From JAFGBM01 sp964610155 (GTDB lineage Bacteria; Actinomycetota; Actinomycetes; Actinomycetales; Demequinaceae): 64,000 nt of DNA. The stretch lies in assembly GCA_964610155.1 (NCBI GenBank), contig CAZSUY010000003.1, forward strand, positions 80,495 to 144,494. Reading direction: 5' to 3'. The position numbers were made by a program, and so were the translations under genes. The notes under the pieces were generated by a model. It worked only from the letters and a program-made list of their open reading frames with translations. It searched no databases and was not told the origin of the DNA. Shown in pieces: positions 42,903 through 50,191 of this stretch. Numbering within the stretch: position 1 is the stretch's first letter; each line of letters starts with the position of its first letter.

Positions 42903-45374
42903 ATGGTCCGCGACGATCCCGCTACCGCGACCGACGCGGCGACCCCTCCCCAGGTCTACATTGTCGACCAGCCAACCGAACGCGCCCGCCTCGTCAGCGA
43001 CCTCATCAAGCTCGTCCTGACGGTTGTGGGAACCGTCGTAATTCTTCTAATCGGCGCGTACGCCTCGGGAACCACCGCCGGCATAACCGAGGACATCCAG
43101 AGTTTCTACTCCGTTCTCCATCCCCTCTTGGTCGCCCCGGTCAACATCCTTGAGGGGGCTATCACCCTCGTCATTCCAATCGTCATCATCCTTGCCCTTG
43201 CCACTCGACGCGAACCCCGTCGCATCGTCGAAGCCATTGGCGGGATGGCGCTCGGTATCGTTGCTGCGTTGCTCGCGGCGGAAGCATCCCGACGTTGGGG
43301 GGCACCTGAACTCATCGACAGCCTGAGCATCACCGCAAACGGGCTCACCGACGTGGTCATGCCCGCATATCTCGCGGGCCTGGCGGCCATGCTCACGGCC
43401 GCTGGGCGACGACGGGTCTTTCGGCCCATTTCCATTTCGTGGAATGTCCTGTGGGTCGCCATGGCTCTAGCCGCCATCAGTGGCTTCGCTACCCTTTCCG
43501 CGGTCCTGGCCACCATCTTCGTCGGCCGGGCCGTCGGCCTTCTCGTTCGCTTCGTTATGGGTTCCCCAACGGATCGGGCATACGGTGAGCACCTTATCGA
43601 GGGAATAAGACGCTCCGGGTATGAACCGAAGCGGATCGTCCGGGTCGACGCCCAGTCCGAATTCTCCACCGAAAATATCGACCCCGCCTGCCTCGCCCTC
43701 GCCCGCACTCGTCAAGGACGCGTCTACGAGTTGACGACGGTGGAGGGGCACCGACTTTTCGTCGTTGCCCTTGATGGGGATCAGATCGCCGCCGGGAGCA
43801 TCGCCAAGGCCTGGCGTTCCTTCAGGGTCAGGGGAATCGACACCCGTCCCTCCCTTGACCTTCGCCACGTAGCGGAAAGCACCGCCCTGGTGTCGCATGC
43901 CGCCCGTACGGCCGGGGTCAGAACCTCTCGGGTACTTGGCATGGCCCAATCCCGGGACACGATGATCCTGGTCTATCAGCGACCCAGCGGGTGTCGAGCC
44001 TTCGCGGATCTATCGCCAGAGGACACGACCGATACCATGATCGATGCGATCTGGGCCGAGGTCCTTAAGGCGCATCATGCCGGTATTACCCACCGCTCCC
44101 TGACCTCCGACACCGTGCTGGTGTGCCCCGAGGATGGCGGCCAAGCTCCCGTCGTGTGGCTGTCCAGTTGGGAGATGGGGGAGGTCGCCTCCGGAGGCCT
44201 CTCGCGGTCGATCGATTCCGTTCAGTTGGTGGCAATGATCGCGGCCAAGGTGGGGGCGAAGCGAGCCGTCGAATCTGCCTTCCGGGCCCTTCCCGAATCC
44301 GAGGTCGCAGCCCTCGCCCCCTTCCTCCAGGGCGTGCTGCTTCCGCGTTCCACGAGGATCGAGACCAAGGCGAGGGGTCCTGTTCTCCGGAATGTTCGCT
44401 CGATCATCCTCGAGATGATGCCGGAGGCCCCATCCGAGCCCCAGCGCATCATCCGCTTTGGCCTCCGAACCGTGTTGACCCTTGGCCTGACGATCATCGT
44501 CGCCTACGCCGTCCTGACATCCTTCAACCTCCCCGCGGTGGCGGCCTCCATTACCCGGGCCTCCCCCTGGTGGGTTGCCATCGTCTTCGGTCTGATGCTT
44601 CTGACCTTCCTGGGTGCCGCCCTCTCCCTGATCGCGTTCTCCCCCATCAAGTTGCCGTTCAATCGGGTCCTCTTGGCCCAGGTGGCCGCCGCCTATGTGT
44701 CCCTTGCCATGCCGGCCGGAGTGGGTCCAGCCTTCATCAATCAATCGCTCCTCGTAAAACGCCGAGTCCCCCGACCCCTTGCCGTCGCCACGGTTGCCCT
44801 CGTCCAGGTTTCAGCCATTGTCGTCACCGTCATTGGATTGGTGAGCCTTGCCCTCATCACGGGAAACCAGGGGGCCCTCGATGCTGTCCCAGGAGGCACG
44901 GCCCTGATCGCCGTTGGGATCCTGGCAATAGTCGTCCTCTTGGGTCTGACGTTTCCCGGGATGCGGAAATGGGCGGCGGCCAAGGTGCTCCCTATCCTCC
45001 GTCAAACCTGGCCGCGTCTGGTCGAGGTCCTGTCTCAACCGTGGCGACTCCTTTTAGGTCTCACCGGCCACCTCATCCTGACGGTCTCGTTCGTCGCGGC
45101 GTTCTATGCCTCTCTCCGGGCCTTCGGCCAGCAGCCAGCCGTGGTCGACATCGCGATCCTCTTCCTGCTCGGCAACGCCGCCGGGGCGATCGTGCCGACA
45201 CCTGGCGGCCTTGGGGCGATCGAGGTGACGCTTGCGACGGGTCTCGCCACCACGAACGTGCCGGTCGCGGTCGCCAGCTCCGCCGTCATCCTGTTCCGTG
45301 GCCTCACCTACTGGGCACGCATCCCCCTGGGATACGCCGCCATGGTCTACCTCCAAAAGAAGAAGGAGTTGTAG
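42903..45374 (+). CDS. LPG-synthase-type transmembrane protein with internal pseudokinase-like domain
   Basis: This 823-residue protein has three parts. Residues ~35-210 are six or so membrane helices. Residues ~215-510 form a cytoplasmic domain resembling a protein kinase C-lobe, with catalytic-loop-like AGITHRSLTSDTVLV (HRD Asp replaced by Ser) and no DFG. Residues ~530-823 are a UPF0104/LPG_synthase_TM module (AYVSLAMPAGVGPAFINQSLL and TPGGLGAIEVTLATGLA). Similar three-part proteins occur in mycobacteria and other actinomycetes. The aminoacyl-transferase domain of MprF is absent, so it may move lipids. ATG 42903. Confidence 0.88.
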   Translation: MVRDDPATATDAATPPQVYIVDQPTERARLVSDLIKLVLTVVGTVVILLIGAYASGTTAGITEDIQSFYSVLHPLLVAPVNILEGAITLVIPIVIILALATRREPRRIVEAIGGMALGIVAALLAAEASRRWGAPELIDSLSITANGLTDVVMPAYLAGLAAMLTAAGRRRVFRPISISWNVLWVAMALAAISGFATLSAVLATIFVGRAVGLLVRFVMGSPTDRAYGEHLIEGIRRSGYEPKRIVRVDAQSEFSTENIDPACLALARTRQGRVYELTTVEGHRLFVVALDGDQIAAGSIAKAWRSFRVRGIDTRPSLDLRHVAESTALVSHAARTAGVRTSRVLGMAQSRDTMILVYQRPSGCRAFADLSPEDTTDTMIDAIWAEVLKAHHAGITHRSLTSDTVLVCPEDGGQAPVVWLSSWEMGEVASGGLSRSIDSVQLVAMIAAKVGAKRAVESAFRALPESEVAALAPFLQGVLLPRSTRIETKARGPVLRNVRSIILEMMPEAPSEPQRIIRFGLRTVLTLGLTIIVAYAVLTSFNLPAVAASITRASPWWVAIVFGLMLLTFLGAALSLIAFSPIKLPFNRVLLAQVAAAYVSLAMPAGVGPAFINQSLLVKRRVPRPLAVATVALVQVSAIVVTVIGLVSLALITGNQGALDAVPGGTALIAVGILAIVVLLGLTFPGMRKWAAAKVLPILRQTWPRLVEVLSQPWRLLLGLTGHLILTVSFVAAFYASLRAFGQQPAVVDIAILFLLGNAAGAIVPTPGGLGAIEVTLATGLATTNVPVAVASSAVILFRGLTYWARIPLGYAAMVYLQKKKEL

Positions 45375-45523
45375 CTGGCATCCTCGCGGTGCAATTCATC
45401 AAATAGCGGTTCTCCGATCGTGGTCTTGCCTTTTCGTCCAGAAGAACGGGGTTGGCTCCCACCCCCGTGTTGGGCTACGCTCCGAATACACTCACTCAGT
45501 CCGCACGCGGCGAAGGAGCCCCG

Positions 45524-46879
45524 ATGAGCCCCGAGCAAGTCATGTACAGCCTCGAACCCGACGAGCAGATCACCCACTGGTACAACATCATGGCCGACCT
45601 GCCCACGCCCCCGCCGCCGCCGCTGCATCCCGCCACCAAGGAGCCCGTCGGGCCTGACGACCTCGCCCCTCTGTTCCCCATGGATCTGATCCTGCAGGAG
45701 GTCTCCCAGGAGCGGTATATCGAGATCCCCGAACCGGTGGCCCAGGTGTACGCCATGTACCGTCCCTCCCCGCTCTACCGGGCCCGACGCTGGGAGGCCA
45801 AGCTCGAAACCCCGGCCCGCATCTACTACAAGTACGAGGGCATGTCCCCGGTCGGGTCTCACAAAATCAACACGGCAATTCCACAGGCGTACTACAACTC
45901 CATCGCCGGGGTCCGGCGTCTCACCACGGAAACCGGGGCCGGTCAGTGGGGGACGGCGCTGGCGTATGCGTGCTCGCTGTTCGGCTTGGAGTGCGAGGTC
46001 TGGCAGGTGGGCGTCTCGTACGACAACAAGCCGCAGCGTCGGACGCTCATGGAGGTGTTCGACGCCAACCTGCACCGCTCGCCGTCGCGGCTCACGAAGT
46101 CGGGCCTCGCCTTCCCCGAGGACCACCCCGGAACGCTCGGCATCGCGATCTCGGAGGCCGTAGAGGTCGCGGCGCCGGCTGCCGACACCAACTACTCCCT
46201 GGGTTCGGTCCTGAATCACGTGCTGCTGCACCAAACCATCATCGGCCAGGAAACCATCCTTCAGCTCGCCAAGGCGGGCGAGGGCGCCCCCGATGTCGTG
46301 ATCGGCTGCGTGGGGGGTGGCTCCAACTTCGCGGGACTCGCCTTCCCGTTCCTGCGCGAGAACCTCGTGAACGGCACCAAGACGCGCCTCACCGCGGTGG
46401 AGCCGACGTCGTGCCCCACCCTCACCCGAGGCGAGCACCGCTATGACTTTGGCGACACCGCCGGCATGACCCCGCTGTTGATGATGTACACGCTGGGCCA
46501 CGACTTCGTGCCTTCCCCCATTCACGCCGGGGGCCTCAGGTATCACGGCATGGCGCCGCTGCTCACGCACGTCGTCCACGAGGGCCTCATGGAGGCGGTC
46601 GCCCTGCACCAGACCGAGTGCTTCGAGGCCGCCGTGGAGTTCGCCCGCCTTCAGGGCATCGTCCCCGCTCCCGAATCAGCACACGCCATGGCACAGGCTC
46701 GCCGCGAGGCGCTTGCCGCCAAGGAATCCGGCGAGGAGAGGGTAATCGTGGTCGGGCTGTCCGGACACGGCCTGCTCGAGTTGGGTGCGTACGATCAGTT
46801 CCTCAACGGCAAACTCGATGACGACGCGCTGAGCGAGAAGGCCTTGACGGAGTCCCTGGCGGGGGTGCCTGAGGTCTAG
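45524..46879 (+). CDS. trpB2: Tryptophan synthase beta-like protein (TrpB2 type)
   Basis: This 451-residue PLP enzyme has the Schiff-base Lys in EGMSPVGSHKINTAIPQAYY. TETGAGQWGTALAYACSLFG, VIGCVGGGSNFAGLAFPFL and VGLSGHGLLELGAYDQFL are also present. The extra N-terminal ~60 residues and the RPSPLYRARRWE block mark the TrpB2 subfamily, which works without a TrpA partner and condenses indole with serine or phosphoserine. GAAGGAG lies 5 nt before ATG 45524. No other trp gene is near. Its stop overlaps the convergent hdrB stop by 4 nt. Confidence 0.94.
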   Translation: MSPEQVMYSLEPDEQITHWYNIMADLPTPPPPPLHPATKEPVGPDDLAPLFPMDLILQEVSQERYIEIPEPVAQVYAMYRPSPLYRARRWEAKLETPARIYYKYEGMSPVGSHKINTAIPQAYYNSIAGVRRLTTETGAGQWGTALAYACSLFGLECEVWQVGVSYDNKPQRRTLMEVFDANLHRSPSRLTKSGLAFPEDHPGTLGIAISEAVEVAAPAADTNYSLGSVLNHVLLHQTIIGQETILQLAKAGEGAPDVVIGCVGGGSNFAGLAFPFLRENLVNGTKTRLTAVEPTSCPTLTRGEHRYDFGDTAGMTPLLMMYTLGHDFVPSPIHAGGLRYHGMAPLLTHVVHEGLMEAVALHQTECFEAAVEFARLQGIVPAPESAHAMAQARREALAAKESGEERVIVVGLSGHGLLELGAYDQFLNGKLDDDALSEKALTESLAGVPEV

Positions 46880-47889
46880 GGCCGTTGCTGAGTCGTCGGG
46901 GCCTGCTCGACGGCCGCGCCTGAGGAATCGGACGCGAAGGCCCGGCTGAGGAACGCCGAGATGTCCTCCATCGGTAGAGTCCCGTCCGCGGCCTTCGACA
47001 ACGAAGCCAGACACATGGGACACATCGTGGTCGCCTGCTTCCCGCCGGTTCCTCGGAGTTGCCCCACTCGCTGGAGGGCAACATCGTGGGACTTCTTCGG
47101 GAAGAGCGCCTCGATCGGCCCGCCGCAGCAGTAGGTCAGGTTCCTGCTCTCTCGCGGTTCCTTGACGGTGTACCCGGCCCGCTCGAGTAACTGGCGCGGT
47201 TCGTCGATCACACCTTCAGAGCGGGCATAGAGGCAGGAGTCGTGGATGATGACGTCCTCGCCGACGCGCCGCAGAGGCTCGGCGTCGACCTCGGCGAGGA
47301 CCTCGAGGTAGCTCTTCACCTCGATGTCGAAACCGTCGATCATGGTCGGATACACGCTACGGAGCATGTTCGTGGTGTGGGGGTCGAGCGTGATCAGCCT
47401 CTCAACCCCGTGTTCCTGCAACGTGGCGTGGACCCGCTCGGCGTGGGCGCGGAGGGATCCGTCGACCCCCATGTCGTAGGCGAGGGCCCCGGCGTACATG
47501 TCGTCCTCATACAGGTAACCGAATTCCACCCCAGCCCGTTGAAGCAACTGGGCGATGTTACGAAGTATCTGGTCGTATCGTTCGACCTGAGCCCGGGACG
47601 GCCGGGCAGCGATGGCGGACAGGTTGACGAATCGGTTGGCGAATCTCCCGAGGAACACCCCCCTGGCCAGGAAGGAGTTTTCGACGCGCGCCAGCAATCC
47701 CACCATGGCGATGATGTACGGAAGCAGTTGATACATGGAACCCGTGTAGAGCACCGTTGGGCCTCCACGCGGGATGTCCAACCCTTCCGCCCAGCGGGTG
47801 GCCTTCTTGGCCGACAACGGAAACACGGAGCCCCGTTTGTCGAGGTTGTCGACCATCAAACCGATGATGTCACGCGTGGGAAGCGGCAC
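46876..47889 (-). CDS. HdrB-like (Fe-S) cysteine-rich subunit
   Basis: This 337-residue subunit has one complete CCG-type cysteine domain in its C-terminal third: HDSCLYAR, LTYCCGGPIEALFPKK and TMCPMCLASL. The N-terminal equivalent (VLYTGSMYQLLPYI) has Ser where homologues have Cys, so only one noncubane cluster is expected. YEDDMYAGALAYDMG and LDPHTTNMLRSVYP are family-typical. Start GTG 47889 is chosen because GGGAGG lies 6 nt upstream; an ATG at 47916 has none. It overlaps the hdrC stop by 20 nt. It would be the site of disulfide or other sulfur-substrate reduction. Confidence 0.9.
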   Translation of the reverse strand: MPLPTRDIIGLMVDNLDKRGSVFPLSAKKATRWAEGLDIPRGGPTVLYTGSMYQLLPYIIAMVGLLARVENSFLARGVFLGRFANRFVNLSAIAARPSRAQVERYDQILRNIAQLLQRAGVEFGYLYEDDMYAGALAYDMGVDGSLRAHAERVHATLQEHGVERLITLDPHTTNMLRSVYPTMIDGFDIEVKSYLEVLAEVDAEPLRRVGEDVIIHDSCLYARSEGVIDEPRQLLERAGYTVKEPRESRNLTYCCGGPIEALFPKKSHDVALQRVGQLRGTGGKQATTMCPMCLASLSKAADGTLPMEDISAFLSRAFASDSSGAAVEQAPTTQQRP

Positions 47890-48247
47890 GACGTACCTCC
47901 CTGTCCCGATCAGCATTGTCCCGACCAGCGTCCAACCCGAATACCTCGTCGTCGATGTAGCCGCGCAAGAAACGCATGTTCCCGGCGATGTGCACATTGG
48001 CCATGCAGTTCTCCTCGCACAACTTGCAGAGAAGGCACTGGAAGATGGAGTCGGTCTCTTCGAGCAGGTCGTCCTTGAGTCCGAGAATCGCGTACCGAAA
48101 CAGCTTGCGGGGCATCAGATCGATCCCGATCGGACAGACCGCACTGCAGACGCCGCAGTTCAGGCACGCCCACGCGTTAAAGGCGTCGGACGTCGCCACG
48201 GCCTCCGCAAATGCCAAATCGACTCGGGATGTGGTCACGTCTCTCAC
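47870..48247 (-). CDS. HdrC-like 2[4Fe-4S] subunit
   Basis: This 125-residue protein has two ferredoxin-type motifs, CLNCGVCSAVCPIG (near residue 28) and CLLCKLCEENCMANV (near residue 71), each with CxxCxxCxxxC spacing. HdrC passes electrons from HdrA to HdrB. GTG 48247 overlaps the preceding stop (GTGA). Confidence 0.93.
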   Translation of the reverse strand: MRDVTTSRVDLAFAEAVATSDAFNAWACLNCGVCSAVCPIGIDLMPRKLFRYAILGLKDDLLEETDSIFQCLLCKLCEENCMANVHIAGNMRFLRGYIDDEVFGLDAGRDNADRDREVRRAASHA

Positions 48248-48486
48248 TCCTTCTCGACGAGGGCGTATTGGTAGTAGTCGTCCGCGGTGGGTTGGCTGCT
48301 CTCCTTCACGAGGCCGTACCGCCTGGCCGCCATCACCCAGTGCATGACCTCGTAGGTCGGGTACCCCATGGCCTCCGCGATCTCGGGCACGGTCTTAGGC
48401 CCATCCTTCAACGAGGCCAGCAGGCGGTCTCGGATGGCCATCTCGTCTCGCATGACCTCGCGTGGTTCCCGCAGCATCTCAGACAA
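48244..48486 (-). CDS. Small winged-helix-like protein within the Hdr operon
   Basis: This 80-residue protein reads MRDEMAIRDRLLASLKDGPK, then TVPEIAEAMGYPTYEVMHWV and AARRYGLV, which is a compact winged-helix fold. It overlaps HdrA by 8 nt and HdrC by 4 nt, so it is made with the complex. Such proteins could sense or assemble the complex rather than bind DNA. No cysteines are present. Confidence 0.8.
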   Translation of the reverse strand: MSEMLREPREVMRDEMAIRDRLLASLKDGPKTVPEIAEAMGYPTYEVMHWVMAARRYGLVKESSQPTADDYYQYALVEKE

Positions 48487-50191
48487 GGGCCGCCCCCAAA
48501 GCGTCGATCTGTGCCCTGACCTGCTCGTCGGTGGAGCCGAGAAGCTGGAGCGCCCCCGTGGGACAGGACGGTAGGCAGGCTCCGCATCCCTTGCAGATGG
48601 TCACGTCCACCGTCGCCACCTCCTTGTCGTCGAAACTGATCTTATCGATGGCCTCATACGGACACGCGGCCACACATTCGTTGCACCAGACGCAGACTTC
48701 TGGATCCACGGTGGCGATCGACGGCTCCAATTCGACGTACCCCTTCTTCAGCAGGGCCGCGCTCTTCGCCGTCGCCGCCAACGCGGAGGCCGCGCTCTCC
48801 GACGAGTTCCTGGGGGCCTGGGCGGTGCCGGCGATGAAGACCCCGCCGATGACGGTTTCGACCGGCCGGAGCTTCGGGTGGATTTCCATGAAGAAGCCAT
48901 CCAGCCCCACCGGAAGCTTGAGCAGATTGGTCAAGTCGCCGTTCGCCCGTGGTTCCATGGCGGTGACCAAGACCACCAAGTCACTGTCGAGCGCCAACTC
49001 CTTCCCGCTGGTCAGGATGTCCTTGACCGTCAGGTGGCAGCCGTCGTCGCCGATGTCGATCTGAGGGGGTTCGGAGGCATCGAACTTGATGAAGACGGAT
49101 CCCTTCTGGCGGGCTTGCTGGAATAAGGTCTCGTACTTGCCGTAGGTGCGGATGTCCCGATACAGGTGGTACTGGTGCAGGGCGGGCTGTCGTTCGTGAG
49201 CCACCAGGGAGGCATGCATGACGGCGCTGCAGCAGTAGCGCGAGCAGTACTTGTGGCCGTTCTCTTCGGAGCAGCTCCCCGCGCAGTAGATATAGGCGAC
49301 GCTTCTGACGGGTTTGCCGTTGTACTCGAGCGGTCCTTCGGAATCGTCCAGGAGTCTCTTGAATTCCGGCAGGGTCAGCACCCGGTCGCTTCCGTAGCCG
49401 TACTCCCCTTCCGCGGGTTGGTAGGCGTCGAAACCGGTGGCGACGACGATGGCGCCTACGTTCAATGGGATTCGTTCCCCGGACACATCGAGGGCGACCG
49501 AGAAGTCGCCGATGCTCCCCGACTTCTCGACGAGTTCGGCGTTCGTGAAGACGGTGATATTGTCCCTGGCTTCGATGTCGCGAACCAGTTCCGCTATCAG
49601 GTCGCGTCCGACCCGATCATGCGGGAACATCGTGCCAAAGGTACCGACCCAGCCTCCGACCCGGTCCTCCTTCTCGGCCACGAACACGGAGATTCCGAGG
49701 TCGGAAAGGCCCAACGCCGCACGCAGGCCGGTGATTCCCGCACCGACGACCAGGGCCCGTGGGACCGTATCGATCTTGGTCTTCTCGAGTGGCTCGGTGT
49801 GCCGGGCCTTGGCGATTCCCGCCCGAACCAGCGAGATCGCCTTCTCGCTGGCGAGGCCCGGTTGGTCGGTGTGGGCCCACGAGCACTGCTCACGAAGGTT
49901 CACCTGCACGTACTGGTAGGGGTTGAGTCCCGCCCGTTCCGCCACGCCCCGGAACGTCTGCATGTGGAGGGTCGGCGAGCAAGAGGCGACGACGATGCCG
50001 TCGAGCGGGTGCTTCTGAATGTCGTCGATGATCTCCTGCTGGGCCGCATCCGAGCAGGTGAACATTGTGGTCTTGGCGATGGCCACGTCGGCTTCACCGG
50101 CGATCGTGTCCCGGACCCGTTCACAGTCGACGTAGTCGGAGATGTTTCCGCCGCAATGACAGATGTACACGCCGATCCGACGCTTGCTCAT
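48479..50191 (-). CDS. HdrA-like FAD/iron-sulfur electron-transfer subunit
   Basis: The 570-residue protein starts RIGVYICHCGGNISDYVD, the HdrA N-terminus with Cys11 and Cys13. FAD-binding VVGAGITGLRAALGLSDLG is at ~148-166. A Cys group CAGSCSEENGHKYCSRYCC lies in the middle, and two C-terminal [4Fe-4S] motifs (CVWCNECVAACP and CKGCGACLPSCP) end the protein. HdrA carries the flavin that splits electrons in bifurcating Hdr complexes. It overlaps both neighbours, next to a second, fused HdrA. Confidence 0.94.
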   Translation of the reverse strand: MSKRRIGVYICHCGGNISDYVDCERVRDTIAGEADVAIAKTTMFTCSDAAQQEIIDDIQKHPLDGIVVASCSPTLHMQTFRGVAERAGLNPYQYVQVNLREQCSWAHTDQPGLASEKAISLVRAGIAKARHTEPLEKTKIDTVPRALVVGAGITGLRAALGLSDLGISVFVAEKEDRVGGWVGTFGTMFPHDRVGRDLIAELVRDIEARDNITVFTNAELVEKSGSIGDFSVALDVSGERIPLNVGAIVVATGFDAYQPAEGEYGYGSDRVLTLPEFKRLLDDSEGPLEYNGKPVRSVAYIYCAGSCSEENGHKYCSRYCCSAVMHASLVAHERQPALHQYHLYRDIRTYGKYETLFQQARQKGSVFIKFDASEPPQIDIGDDGCHLTVKDILTSGKELALDSDLVVLVTAMEPRANGDLTNLLKLPVGLDGFFMEIHPKLRPVETVIGGVFIAGTAQAPRNSSESAASALAATAKSAALLKKGYVELEPSIATVDPEVCVWCNECVAACPYEAIDKISFDDKEVATVDVTICKGCGACLPSCPTGALQLLGSTDEQVRAQIDALGAALV

